Assembly (NCBI GenBank): GCA_025360385.1 | Contig: JANYCG010000042.1 | Coordinates: 1 to 37,938 of the forward strand | Direction of reading: 5' to 3' | DNA length: 37,938 nucleotides | Source of the DNA: Burkholderiales bacterium | Lineage (GTDB): Bacteria > Pseudomonadota > Gammaproteobacteria > Burkholderiales > Burkholderiaceae_C | In this document: in pieces, positions 15,839 to 24,418 of the stretch | Position numbering within the stretch: the first letter of the stretch is position 1 | Layout of the letters: each line of letters begins with the position of its first letter | The notes under the pieces: model-generated | What the model was told of the DNA's origin: nothing | Seen by the model: only the letters and a program-made list of their open reading frames with translations | The model's database searches: none | Program-made: the position numbers and the translations under genes

Positions 15839-16554
15839 ACATCCCGATCTTGATGTACCACCAGATCGACGCGCCGCCCAGGCGTGGCACGCCGCTTCGC
15901 GGCCTTGTGGTGTCTCCGGCCTCCTTTGCGCGGCAGATGTCCTGGTTGAAATTGCTCGGGTACCAGGGTTTGTCGATGACTGGCCTTGAACCCTATTTAC
16001 AGGGTGAGCGCATCGGGCGTGTCGTTGGAATAACCTTCGACGATGGATACCAAAATAACATCCAACACGCATTGCCAATCCTTTTGAAAAATCGGTTCAC
16101 AGCGACCTGCTACGGGGTAAGCAGCATGATCGGAGGCACCAATAGCTGGGATTTGAATTTGGGGGTTAGTCAAAAACCCTTGATGAACGCTGGCGAATGG
16201 GGCCGATGGCGCGATAGCGGAATGGACATTGGCTCCCACACCTGCATCCATGCTGATCTTCTGCAGGTTGGGCCTGACAGCGCCTGTGCGCAGATAGCGG
16301 ACTCGAAACTGGATCTGGAGCGGGAATTTCGTTGCGAAGTAAGGCATTTTTGCTACCCCTATGGGAGATTTGATCCGGTGCACTGCGAGATGGTGCAGCG
16401 CGCGGGATATGCCACGGCAACTACAACCCGGCGTGGCCGGGTGGCGCCTGGCAGCGACCCTTACACATTGCGTCGCATAATGGTGGCCCAGGCCACTACG
16501 CTGGCACACTTTACTTTGAAAATCCTGACAGCCTATGAAGACCGGCGCGGCTGA
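15835..16554 (+). CDS. Polysaccharide deacetylase (CE4/NodB fold)
   Basis: This is a predicted metal-dependent deacetylase of N-acetyl sugars. The 239-residue product shows PILMYHQI at the N-terminus, the catalytic/metal motif ITFDDGYQNN (Asp69, Asp70), the metal-binding SHTCIHADL (His135, His139), and FCYPYGRFDP near the end of the NodB domain. No signal peptide is apparent, so it may act on a lipid-linked or LPS intermediate on the cytoplasmic face; this is inference. It overlaps msbA by ATGA and is followed by a methyltransferase one base after its stop, so it belongs to the same operon. Confidence 0.87.
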   Translation: MNIPILMYHQIDAPPRRGTPLRGLVVSPASFARQMSWLKLLGYQGLSMTGLEPYLQGERIGRVVGITFDDGYQNNIQHALPILLKNRFTATCYGVSSMIGGTNSWDLNLGVSQKPLMNAGEWGRWRDSGMDIGSHTCIHADLLQVGPDSACAQIADSKLDLEREFRCEVRHFCYPYGRFDPVHCEMVQRAGYATATTTRRGRVAPGSDPYTLRRIMVAQATTLAHFTLKILTAYEDRRG

Positions 16555-16555
16555 G

Positions 16556-17245
16556 ATGGGCTCCCACCTTTACTCCGACAAAGACGCCGGGTATTTCGCC
16601 TGTGCGAGAACCGAGATTGAATCCCTCCTGCCCAAAGCAAATGGCAAGCCGCTGAGAGCGCTTGAGATTGGTTGTTCGGGGGGCCACACGCTTGAATGGC
16701 TCAAGAGAACCGGCACCATTGGATGGAGTGCTGGCGTTGAGCCTTTTGCCGAAGTTTGCCAAGCTGACCGTTTGATCGACCAGTTTTTCAAACTCAACAT
16801 TGAACAGGCCTTGCCTGATCTGCCACCCGCCTCAATCGACCTTCTTTTGTGTTTGGATGTACTCGAACATTTGGTAGACCCGTGGCAAGCCGTACACAAG
16901 CTGGATGCTTTGCTGAAGCCGGGCGGCCAGATGATCATCAGCCTACCTAACATCCGCAACTATCACATCCTGGTCGATTTGGCATTTGGCGGAAAATTCA
17001 ACTATGGCGATTCTGGAATTCTTGACAAAACCCATCTTCGGTTTTTTACCCGCCAGACCGCCATTGAATTGGCGCAGTGCGCAGGGGCAACGGTGACCCA
17101 CGTCATGGGAACCGAAGTGGGCAGGTGGCAGAAACGCATGCTGACTGCGCTGGGCCTAGGCGACTTGTTGGCCAAGCAATTTTTGTTGTCGGCGATGAAA
17201 CCATCCCCCACAAGGGCTGCGGCGGTTGTTGCGCCACCGACCTGA
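16556..17245 (+). CDS. Class I SAM-dependent methyltransferase
   Basis: The product (229 residues from ATG 16556) has a Rossmann methyltransferase domain: ALEIGCSGGHTLEWL (motif I, SAM binding), IDLLLCLDVLEHLVDPWQAV (motif II-like) and LLKPGGQMIISLPN (post-motif). It resembles the sugar/O-antigen methyltransferases grouped as Methyltransf_12/23. An in-frame ATG at 16535 would overlap the deacetylase by 20 bp; the ATG one base after the deacetylase stop is preferred, and MGSHLYSDKDAGYF looks like a natural start. The acceptor is unknown. Its operon position suggests methylation of a glycan residue. Confidence 0.8.
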   Translation: MGSHLYSDKDAGYFACARTEIESLLPKANGKPLRALEIGCSGGHTLEWLKRTGTIGWSAGVEPFAEVCQADRLIDQFFKLNIEQALPDLPPASIDLLLCLDVLEHLVDPWQAVHKLDALLKPGGQMIISLPNIRNYHILVDLAFGGKFNYGDSGILDKTHLRFFTRQTAIELAQCAGATVTHVMGTEVGRWQKRMLTALGLGDLLAKQFLLSAMKPSPTRAAAVVAPPT

Positions 17246-17254
17246 CACCCTGCC

Positions 17255-18142
17255 ATGGATTCCTTTGTCCTGTATTGCAAAAGTTACCGAGTCGATGTCA
17301 AGCGCGTCGTCCGTTTGGCCGCGACAGTCAAGAAATTCAATGTTGAGGGATTGCGATTTTTTGTGTCGGTGCCAAAGGCTGACCTGCCCCTGTTTGAACA
17401 ATTCCTGCAAGGCCACGACGTCGAACTCCTGTCCGATGAATCCATTGTTCTGGCGAATCCCGGAATTGATCCCCTGCGGCTCGCCAGTCTTGCCGGCAAT
17501 GTGTCTCAGCAAATTGTCAAATCAGAATTCTGGCGGCTGGGGCTCTGCCGCACCTACCTTTGCCTTGACTCAGATTGCTTTTTTATACGCGCGTTCAGAG
17601 CTTCAGATTTCATCGACCCGCAAGGCACGCCTTACACCATCATGGATGAAGGACATGATTTGTTGCTTTCGGCCCTTTCGCTCGGAAAAATGAGTGTTTT
17701 ACAAAATTTCCAGCGTGAGTCCGACGAGTTAAAGCAGGCGTTCGGCCGAACTGGAAAAACTTACAATTTTGGTCCAAATTGCCCAGTATGGGACCAGCGC
17801 GTGTGGTCCAGTCTTGACGAAAAAATGCTCAAGCCGCAACAGCTTTCGTTTCTGGATTTGATTCTGAAATCACCCAATGAAATGCGCTGGTACGGCGAGG
17901 CTTTACTGCGGTTCAAGGCAGTAGACCTGCTGCCGTCACAGCCGTTCTTCAAAATGTACCATTACGCATGGCAATTGAAAAAAGACCAACAGGCAGGCAT
18001 CGGCATCAGGGAACTGGCGCGTTTGTACAGCGGTGTTGTCTATCAGTCAGCCTGGGAGCGCGAAATGGATTGGCCCAGCGAAGGCGGAAGCTGGCTGTCA
18101 AAAACTGCTCGACGCGCCAGAGCCAGGCTTGGAAGAACCTGA
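17255..18142 (+). CDS. DUF6492-like protein, possible glycosyltransferase
   Basis: This 295-residue protein has no confidently known function. It begins DSFVLYCKSYRVDVKRVVRL and contains LRFFVSVPKADLPLFEQF, a core IVKSEFWRLGLCRTYLCLDS followed by DCF (a DxD-like metal/nucleotide-sugar motif), YNFGPNCPVWDQRVWSSL and HYAWQL. The pattern of a short alpha/beta start, YLCLDSDCFFI and a WxxR/W-rich second half resembles GT-A-type transferases annotated as DUF6492; this is from recollection, not a search. It is the last gene of the rightward operon. Its final 45 bp overlap the end of the convergent waaL-like gene. Confidence 0.6.
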   Translation: MDSFVLYCKSYRVDVKRVVRLAATVKKFNVEGLRFFVSVPKADLPLFEQFLQGHDVELLSDESIVLANPGIDPLRLASLAGNVSQQIVKSEFWRLGLCRTYLCLDSDCFFIRAFRASDFIDPQGTPYTIMDEGHDLLLSALSLGKMSVLQNFQRESDELKQAFGRTGKTYNFGPNCPVWDQRVWSSLDEKMLKPQQLSFLDLILKSPNEMRWYGEALLRFKAVDLLPSQPFFKMYHYAWQLKKDQQAGIGIRELARLYSGVVYQSAWEREMDWPSEGGSWLSKTARRARARLGRT

Positions 18143-19492
18143 CCGAGGGTCAGCATGGGCTGCTCGTTTAAGGGCGACCAGCGCATAACTCAGCACAAAG
18201 CCTTGCATTTCAAGCATATGGTCACGAAAGACCGTATCTGTAAAACCTCGAAGCATCCAGAAACTGCTTAAGGCCACCAGCACCAACGCCCATTCGTTGG
18301 CAACGCCGGTTATTAGGATGGCTTTCAGGCCTTGCGCCGCAAAGTAGGCCAGCACCCATAGATACAGCAACGCTCCCAGCCAGCCCAGGGCCAACACGGT
18401 GTCAAGCCATCCGTTGTGGGTGTGTGCAACTTTAAGCACGGGGGCCGGACACTCCCGCGCCAGTACATGCTGGAAAGCCTGCCGGCTTCCATCGCTGCCC
18501 CAAGGATACTTCTGGGCAAGTGAATAGCCCGCACGCAGCACCATGACACGGATTGCATCGCCATTGCGAACGCTGTCGATGATCTTCGGCGCTTGATCCC
18601 CAAATTCCGCCACGACCTGCGCCTCAATGACGGCGGGTCCTGTACAAAGGACGCTCAGGGCATTGCCATAAAACCCCGCCTCGAGTTCCGACGTCATGGT
18701 GCGCCAGCGGGCATCCTGTTGCGCCGCGATCGCCACTGCACCAAATGAGATTACAAGCAGCAAGCTCAGTCCGACACTTAGATAGCCCCGCTTTCTCCCC
18801 GAAGGAGAAAGCAGCGAAGCACAAAAAACCAAAGCCCCGCCAACCCCGCAAAAAATCTGGCCTGCACGGGAATGAGCGAAGACTGTGCTGGCCAACGAAG
18901 CCAGGATCAAACCCAAAGCCATCAAGCGAATTCCAGGGCGTTTTACGGCAATTGCCACGCATGCAAAAATCACGACTTGCCCGGCTGCGTACCCAAGGTC
19001 GGCATGATGCGTCTCCCGCCCCCAATAGCCCCAAGGCAGCCCGCCAGCCCGCAAGGCTTGGGCAAAGAAAAGATACAAATGGATAGCTATCGGAGCAGCA
19101 CTCACCACACCCAAAAACAAAACGCTGCCGTATTTTTTATTTCCGAATACCGCTGCTGTCCCCGCACCGGCAAGCATCGCCAGAAGACCTCTTGCCCATT
19201 GCCCTTCGAGGCTTTCAAGCGCCAGCATAGGCGAACTGGAGAACACAGGAAAAAGCAACAGGTAGGCGGCCCAAACCAGAAATGGCAGGGGCATGATTTT
19301 CAGACTGCTGACTGCAGGGCGCCACTGCCGCCAATGCCACGCCAAGCCCACAAGAAGGGTAGCAAGTGCAAGGTTTCTCAAGGCCATCGTTTTCGCCATC
19401 GGCAATACGGCCAGGTAGATTGCAGCGGCTGTACCAATCACGGTGGCAACGCCTGCCGACACCCGGCGGCTTGAGTCCATCCCTGTTGTCAT
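18098..19492 (-). CDS. O-antigen ligase family protein (WaaL/Wzy-C type)
   Basis: This inner-membrane protein of 464 residues has many hydrophobic helices and a large periplasmic loop (about residues 220-360). The loop contains AHTHNGWLDTVLALG, the conserved HxHN motif of O-antigen ligases that join undecaprenyl-linked glycan to lipid A-core. An earlier in-frame start (19525) would overlap the upstream gene by 37 bp; the ATG at 19492 overlaps its stop as ATGA and is preferred. WaaL and Wzy polymerases share this domain, but the position among core transferases favours a ligase. Its last 45 bp run antisense to the end of the DUF6492 gene. Confidence 0.8.
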   Translation of the reverse strand: MTTGMDSSRRVSAGVATVIGTAAAIYLAVLPMAKTMALRNLALATLLVGLAWHWRQWRPAVSSLKIMPLPFLVWAAYLLLFPVFSSSPMLALESLEGQWARGLLAMLAGAGTAAVFGNKKYGSVLFLGVVSAAPIAIHLYLFFAQALRAGGLPWGYWGRETHHADLGYAAGQVVIFACVAIAVKRPGIRLMALGLILASLASTVFAHSRAGQIFCGVGGALVFCASLLSPSGRKRGYLSVGLSLLLVISFGAVAIAAQQDARWRTMTSELEAGFYGNALSVLCTGPAVIEAQVVAEFGDQAPKIIDSVRNGDAIRVMVLRAGYSLAQKYPWGSDGSRQAFQHVLARECPAPVLKVAHTHNGWLDTVLALGWLGALLYLWVLAYFAAQGLKAILITGVANEWALVLVALSSFWMLRGFTDTVFRDHMLEMQGFVLSYALVALKRAAHADPRSGSSKPGSGASSSF

Positions 19493-20445
19493 GACAAGCG
19501 CAGCTTCGCCGTCTTTCGACGCCACAGCATTTTCTTGAGCAGGCTTCTCGGCACGTCATCCGTCAACGCGCCAATTCTCAACGCCCGCCGTGCCGCCAGT
19601 GACTCAGTCCAACGCCCAGCCTTTTCGAGCGCCTGGTAGGTTTTTAAAATTTCAAGGTTTCCAAGCCGGGTATGTTCGAGCCGCGCCTCGGGATGCTTGG
19701 ATAAAAGCAATTTTTTGTTGCGCTTCATCAAGGCCCTGGCCTCGGCGCTCGCTTTGAAGGTAGCGCTTCCCGCATGGAACACAAAAACATCTTCTGAAAT
19801 CATCTGCCGGTATCCTGCTTTCACAAGCCGCAAGCTGAAGTCGAAATCTTCGTAGTAACCCAAACCAAATTCCGGGTCAAGCCCGCCGAGCTCGGTCCAG
19901 ACGCAGCGGCGAATGGCGATGCAAAAAAAATCACACCGGTACGTTGGCATCAGCTCATGGGCCGGGTTCTGGTGCAAGCACTTGCCGATTTGAAGCCATT
20001 CATCTGGCGTCGCACCCGGTTTCCACAAGCGCTGGCCATTGCCGGCAGCGTTGGTGACTGGCCCAATCATGGCAACTTCGTCCGGGGCGTTTTGCAAAAC
20101 GCCAAGCAAGGCATCAATTGCCCGGTCAGGAAATACCGTGTCGTTGTTGACCAACAATAACCAGTCGCCGCTGGCGTGTTCCGCTGCCCAATTCATGCCG
20201 CCGGAAAAACCCCGGTTGATATCGCCCAGCAAGCATCTGACTTGCGGCCGACTGGCACACCATTGCGCCGTTTTTTCGGCAGAACCGTCCAGAGAACCGT
20301 TGTCCAGGACCAGAATTTCAACGTCCGGATGGTGCCCCCAGGGCATCAGTGAATTCAGGCAGACACGGGTCGTGGCATCGAAATTTCGAAAGCCCAAAAC
20401 CACCAGCGAAACCTTAACCTGAGTCACCTGAGTCACCTGAGTCAC
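19489..20445 (-). CDS. Family 2 glycosyltransferase, rhamnosyltransferase-like
   Basis: This 318-residue GT-A enzyme has VSLVVLGFRNFDATTRVCLN, EILVLDNGSLDGSAE, RGFSGGMNWAAEHASGDWLL followed by LVNNDT (DxD equivalent), CDFFCIAIRRCVWTELGGLD and YYEDFDFSLRLVKAGY. This is the pattern of RfbC/WbbL-like GT2 transferases. The start is a GTG at 20445, within a run of three 9-bp repeats that encode MTQVTQVTQV; GTG codons at 20436 and 20427 are also possible starts. It overlaps the upstream glycosyltransferase stop as GTGA and the downstream waaL start as ATGA. Donor and acceptor sugars are unknown. Confidence 0.86.
   Translation of the reverse strand: MTQVTQVTQVKVSLVVLGFRNFDATTRVCLNSLMPWGHHPDVEILVLDNGSLDGSAEKTAQWCASRPQVRCLLGDINRGFSGGMNWAAEHASGDWLLLVNNDTVFPDRAIDALLGVLQNAPDEVAMIGPVTNAAGNGQRLWKPGATPDEWLQIGKCLHQNPAHELMPTYRCDFFCIAIRRCVWTELGGLDPEFGLGYYEDFDFSLRLVKAGYRQMISEDVFVFHAGSATFKASAEARALMKRNKKLLLSKHPEARLEHTRLGNLEILKTYQALEKAGRWTESLAARRALRIGALTDDVPRSLLKKMLWRRKTAKLRLS
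20418..20444. repeat. Three tandem 9-bp units across a stop/start overlap
   Basis: Three exact CCTGAGTCA units lie at the junction of two glycosyltransferase genes. On the coding (minus) strand each GTGACTCAG-phase unit carries a GTG in the frame of the downstream gene and a TGA in the frame of the upstream gene, so the translational-coupling signal is present three times. Copy-number change by slippage would keep the downstream frame. Confidence 0.85.
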
Positions 20446-21779
20446 TTGCGGCCCTGGGGCAATTGGTTTACCCAGGTGATTACTTTGTTGACTGCCGATT
20501 CAACCGTGTAGGCGCTCGACTTTCCGTTGTCCGGCAAGCCAGAGGTGCGCCACTGGAAATAAAGCATGTCAAGTGCCGTCGCTAGCTGATTTGCAGGCAA
20601 TTCGCCACTGTTCATTTCTGCGTTCGAAAAAATTGCCACATGCCCTTGAAAGCGAACCATGTCTGCCATTTGCGGGTTGTCATGCACGACAGCCACGATT
20701 GGCCTTTGCATCCACAGGTATTCGTAGAGTTTGGACGGGATGTATTCAGAACACATAGCGTCTTCGCCATGCAACAACAACAACACATCGACCGACCGCA
20801 TTTTATGAAGTATTTGCTCTCTTCCACTTAAACCTGACACGGCATCCGCTTCAACCCGCTCATGGTGATGCACACAGAGCCCAACTGCCGACTTTGCAAC
20901 CAGATCTGATGAAATCATGTCAAGCGGTCCGCCGTAAACATGCAATTCAAGGTTTCTCAGCAAATCCGGGCTGCCCGCGACCATGTGTTCCAAAGCACCA
21001 ATGACAGGTGCCAAATTCCGGGTTACTGACAAGGAGCCAAAATGGCCGATGACAAATTTTTCGCCCGGGCGATACGGCGGGAGAACCACGAACGGCCGGT
21101 CAACACCTGGCAGCATCATTTTGCCGCGTTCAGCACGTTGTGGGTGGCGCTTCATCGCACTGGCCAAGGCCTGGTCGGTGAACCAGATGGCCACATCGGC
21201 ACCGGCACAAATTCTGCGTTCAATCTCTGCCTGCAAAGTCTGCTGTGGTGCAGAGGGAACCGTGCCTGGCGCCACCATCGGATCGTGGACTTCAGCCAAC
21301 CAGGGAGTTCCGGTCGCCTTCTTGAGCGCATCGCCCGCCCAATGGGCCGCAAATGCTCCTCCCGTCGAATAAATCAAGTCGAACGGCCTGTGCCGCGCCA
21401 ATGAACGCCCCTTGAGATAAGCGCTGAGCCACCAGGACCAGGAGCTTTCGACCGGACGCAGAATTTTCTCCAGCAGCATGAACGGCAGCAGCAGGAACGA
21501 CACCAAAGTCATCGTCAAACGATAACGCAGGCCGCTGCCCCATCGTCTGCGCAACACATGGCGCAATTCAAACCGGAAACCCGCAGGCCCCATCGGCCAC
21601 AACTGATGGTGTTCTAGCGATTTGTCCGGCGTGCCAGAAACGCCGCTCAACACCACGACCTCGATCCCTGCTGCCCGCAAATGGGGAAGCTTGTCCGTGA
21701 TGGTCTGGCTCGCGGCCCGGCCATCCATATTGAAGGCGTGGGCCAGGACGAGCCAGCGTTGGCCAGTCTTCAGCGCCAT
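20442..21779 (-). CDS. GT-B fold glycosyltransferase (GT4-like)
   Basis: This 445-residue protein has features of the two-domain GT-B group. The N-terminal part has WLVLAHAFNMDGRAASQTI and a stretch FDLIYSTGGAFAAHWAGDAL. A membrane-associating hydrophobic/basic segment lies near residues 88-115 (LTMTLVSFLLLPFMLLEKIL). The C-terminal domain has KFVIGHFGSLSVTRNLAPVI and SKLYEYLWMQRPIVAVVHDN, the usual acidic/sugar-binding region. The substrate is not known. It starts directly after the stop of the next upstream gene (TAAATG) and overlaps the following gene as GTGA, so four glycan genes are tightly coupled. Confidence 0.78.
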   Translation of the reverse strand: MALKTGQRWLVLAHAFNMDGRAASQTITDKLPHLRAAGIEVVVLSGVSGTPDKSLEHHQLWPMGPAGFRFELRHVLRRRWGSGLRYRLTMTLVSFLLLPFMLLEKILRPVESSWSWWLSAYLKGRSLARHRPFDLIYSTGGAFAAHWAGDALKKATGTPWLAEVHDPMVAPGTVPSAPQQTLQAEIERRICAGADVAIWFTDQALASAMKRHPQRAERGKMMLPGVDRPFVVLPPYRPGEKFVIGHFGSLSVTRNLAPVIGALEHMVAGSPDLLRNLELHVYGGPLDMISSDLVAKSAVGLCVHHHERVEADAVSGLSGREQILHKMRSVDVLLLLHGEDAMCSEYIPSKLYEYLWMQRPIVAVVHDNPQMADMVRFQGHVAIFSNAEMNSGELPANQLATALDMLYFQWRTSGLPDNGKSSAYTVESAVNKVITWVNQLPQGRK

Positions 21780-22922
21780 TTAAAGGGCCTCATGCGGGAC
21801 TTTGGCGACGCTCGCGTACAGCGCCTCGCAATGCCGCGCAGCTTCATTCCAGCTATGTTTTTTGGCGAAGGCCAGCGCAGTCATCGACAAGCGCATTGAG
21901 CGTTGCGGGTCGGTCAACAAGGACTGAATTGCCTGGTACAGGCCGCCCTCATCTGTTGGATCCGCCAGCAAAAGCGCCTGTTCGTCATCTTTCAACATCT
22001 GTGCCAGGCCACAATAGTTCGGCCCGCTCACCACAACGGGCAGGCTGTGCGCCATGGCCTCCAGCACCACCATGCCAAAACTGTCTTCCAGCGTCGGGTG
22101 GGCCAGGCAATCTGCAGCCCGATAGGCGGCGGAGAGGCCGTTGATCGAACCCAAAAAATGAACACGGTCTGTCAGTCCCAGAGACCGGGCCATTTGGGCA
22201 TACCGCGCAGCAGAATCGGAGGAACCCACCACCGCCAGCCGCGTATCGATGGGCAGTCGACAGAGCACATTGAGCAAGGCGTCCAGCCCCTTGCGCTCGA
22301 AATCATTGGCGACGAACAAAATTAGCTTGCCCTGGTCTGGCAGCCCCAGCAAATGTCTGGCGGCTGACTGGCCAAGTTGCTGCGACGGCAGTTGCACGCC
22401 TGGGGTGACCACGGGAATCAACCCTTTACAGTGCGGATAGACCCGCTCACACTGCGCCTTCAGGGTGTCAGAGGTCGCGACCGCCACCTTGCCGGGGCGG
22501 GCCTTGAATCGGGCACCCTCAAGAATCACGTAAGTCAGCAAGCGAGGACTCAAGACGACCTTGGCCCAACGCATCGCGAGCGCCAGCCCTTGGCGTTGGT
22601 CAAAAAGATTGACCCGGATCGGTCGCACATGAATCGTCTGGATTTGCCCATGCCAAGTGTTTTCGTGGGAGTGAACCACATCAAATCCCTGTCGGGTCTT
22701 GATCCATGTGGAAAAAGCAAACAACAACTGGTTGATCCATCGGGGTTTGACGAACAAGCAAACTATGGGGTGGTAAACAACGCCAGGCACAGGCCGGTTC
22801 GTTTGCTGGGAAAACACATGAATGTCGTGCCGAGCTGCCAATTGCTCGACCAAATTGACCGAATAAGCTTCAGCCCCACCTCCTGCTTTCGAGAATACCC
22901 GGCTGATGACTGCAATGCGCAT
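21780..22922 (-). CDS. Family 4 glycosyltransferase, WaaG-like
   Basis: The product (380 residues from ATG 22922) is a retaining GT-B transferase. It opens with MRIAVISRVFSKAGGGAEAY, the nucleotide-sugar-domain start seen in WaaG (LPS glucosyltransferase I). It contains LILFVANDFERKGLDALLN and RVHFLGSINGLSAAYRAADC, and ends its donor-binding site with PTLEDSFGMVVLEAMAHSLP (the EX7E motif). A longer in-frame version to 23066 overlaps rng and lacks family similarity. It lies 19 bp downstream of rng, so the LPS genes follow the housekeeping operon without a visible terminator. WaaG function is inferred. Confidence 0.82.
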   Translation of the reverse strand: MRIAVISRVFSKAGGGAEAYSVNLVEQLAARHDIHVFSQQTNRPVPGVVYHPIVCLFVKPRWINQLLFAFSTWIKTRQGFDVVHSHENTWHGQIQTIHVRPIRVNLFDQRQGLALAMRWAKVVLSPRLLTYVILEGARFKARPGKVAVATSDTLKAQCERVYPHCKGLIPVVTPGVQLPSQQLGQSAARHLLGLPDQGKLILFVANDFERKGLDALLNVLCRLPIDTRLAVVGSSDSAARYAQMARSLGLTDRVHFLGSINGLSAAYRAADCLAHPTLEDSFGMVVLEAMAHSLPVVVSGPNYCGLAQMLKDDEQALLLADPTDEGGLYQAIQSLLTDPQRSMRLSMTALAFAKKHSWNEAARHCEALYASVAKVPHEAL

Positions 22923-22941
22923 GGTGCCCCGAATGTCCGGT

Positions 22942-24417
22942 CTACAACAACACAATGTCGTACTGCTCCTGCCCCATGGCAGACTCACTTTGCAAAGACA
23001 CAGGCTTGCCGATGAACTCAGAGAGGCCCGCCAGATGCTGGCTTTCCTCATCCAGAAACAGCTCAATCACCTTGGGAGATGCCACGATCCGGAATTCACG
23101 CGGGTTGAACTGCCGCGCCTCACGCAAAATTTCGCGGAAGATGTCGTAGGTCACACTGCGGGCCGTCTTGATGCTGCCTTTGCCCGCGCACACCGCACAG
23201 GGTTCACACAACATGTGGGCCAGCGATTCGCGCGTGCGTTTGCGCGTCATCTCCACCAGGCCCAGATGCGAAAACCCGCCGGCCATGGTCTTGACCCGGT
23301 CACGTTGCAATTGCTTTTTAAATTCGCCCAACACGGCATCGCGATGGTCTTCGCGCGACATGTCGATGAAATCAGCAATGATGATGCCGCCCAGATTGCG
23401 CAGGCGCAATTGGCGCGCAATGGCCTGGGCCGCTTCCAGGTTGGTTTTGAATATCGTGTCGTCAAAATTCCTGGCGCCGACAAACCCGCCCGTATTGACG
23501 TCAACCGTCGTCAAAGCTTCTGTCTGGTCAACGATGAGGTAGCCGCCCGACTTCAGTTCAACCCGACGCCCCAGTGCCTTGGCGATTTCTTCGTCGATAG
23601 CGTACAGGTCAAAAATCGGCCGCTCACCTTTGTAGTGCTGAAGCTTTTCAGTGGCTGCTGGCATGAACTCCTGTCCAAACGCCTTCAGGACTTCAAATTG
23701 TTCACGCGAATCAACTCGGATGGTCTGGGTTGCGTCGCTCACCAAATCCCGCAGCACGCGTTGCAGCAAATTCAAATCCTGGTGCAACAGCGACATCGGC
23801 GGTAAACGGGTGGACGCACTTTTAATGCGGCCCCAAGCTTTCCATAAATAGGCAATGTCATCCGCCAAGTCTGCGTCTGACGCGTCCTCGCCATTGGTCC
23901 GCAAAATAAAGCCGCCCCCTTGCGCGCCAACCAGCGTCTGCAAGCGGGTGCGCAGCTCGTCGCGCTGGCTCGACGGGATTTTTTGCGACACGCCGATGTG
24001 GTCGTCTTGTGGCAAAAACACCAGCAAGCGCCCGGCAATGCTGATTTGGGTGGACAGGCGCGCCCCTTTGCTTCCTATCGGATCTTTGATCACCTGCACC
24101 GTCAGGGACTGGCCTTCAAAGACCTGCTTTTCAATCGGGACTTGCGGCGTCACCGTTCGGGCAAAATTCGGTGGCGCTCCGTCAGGCAGGCGGTTCCAGA
24201 CATCGGCAACATGTAAAAACGCAGCCTTGTCCAGCCCGATATCAATGAAGGCGGATTGCATGCCTGGCAACACCCGGGCGACCTTGCCCAGGTAGACGTT
24301 TCCCACCAGCCCGCGCTCAAGCGTGCGTTCCACATGCAACTCTTGCACAGCGCCGTTTTCAACGATGGCGACCCGCGTCTCCTGTGGCGACCAGTTGATC
24401 AGTATGTCTTCTTGCAT
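22942..24417 (-). CDS. rng: Ribonuclease G
   Basis: RNase G is an endoribonuclease that matures the 5' end of 16S rRNA and degrades some mRNAs. The 491-residue product has the conserved start EDILINWSPQETRVAIVENG and an S1-like RNA-binding region (GNVYLGKVARVLPGMQSAF). The RNase E/G catalytic core has GGYLIVDQTEALTTVDVNTG (metal-binding Asp) and GGIIIADFIDM. A zinc-link CEPCAVCAGKG and a small C-terminal domain follow. There is no long RNase E scaffold tail, and the length fits RNase G. One base separates its ATG from the maf stop. It is the downstream end of the rsfS-rlmH-maf-rng block. Confidence 0.96.
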   Translation of the reverse strand: MQEDILINWSPQETRVAIVENGAVQELHVERTLERGLVGNVYLGKVARVLPGMQSAFIDIGLDKAAFLHVADVWNRLPDGAPPNFARTVTPQVPIEKQVFEGQSLTVQVIKDPIGSKGARLSTQISIAGRLLVFLPQDDHIGVSQKIPSSQRDELRTRLQTLVGAQGGGFILRTNGEDASDADLADDIAYLWKAWGRIKSASTRLPPMSLLHQDLNLLQRVLRDLVSDATQTIRVDSREQFEVLKAFGQEFMPAATEKLQHYKGERPIFDLYAIDEEIAKALGRRVELKSGGYLIVDQTEALTTVDVNTGGFVGARNFDDTIFKTNLEAAQAIARQLRLRNLGGIIIADFIDMSREDHRDAVLGEFKKQLQRDRVKTMAGGFSHLGLVEMTRKRTRESLAHMLCEPCAVCAGKGSIKTARSVTYDIFREILREARQFNPREFRIVASPKVIELFLDEESQHLAGLSEFIGKPVSLQSESAMGQEQYDIVLL

Positions 24418-24418
24418 G

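Noticed and set aside
20418-20444. CRISPR-like repeat
   Set aside because: The units are 9 bp, directly adjacent without spacers, and lie within coding sequence.
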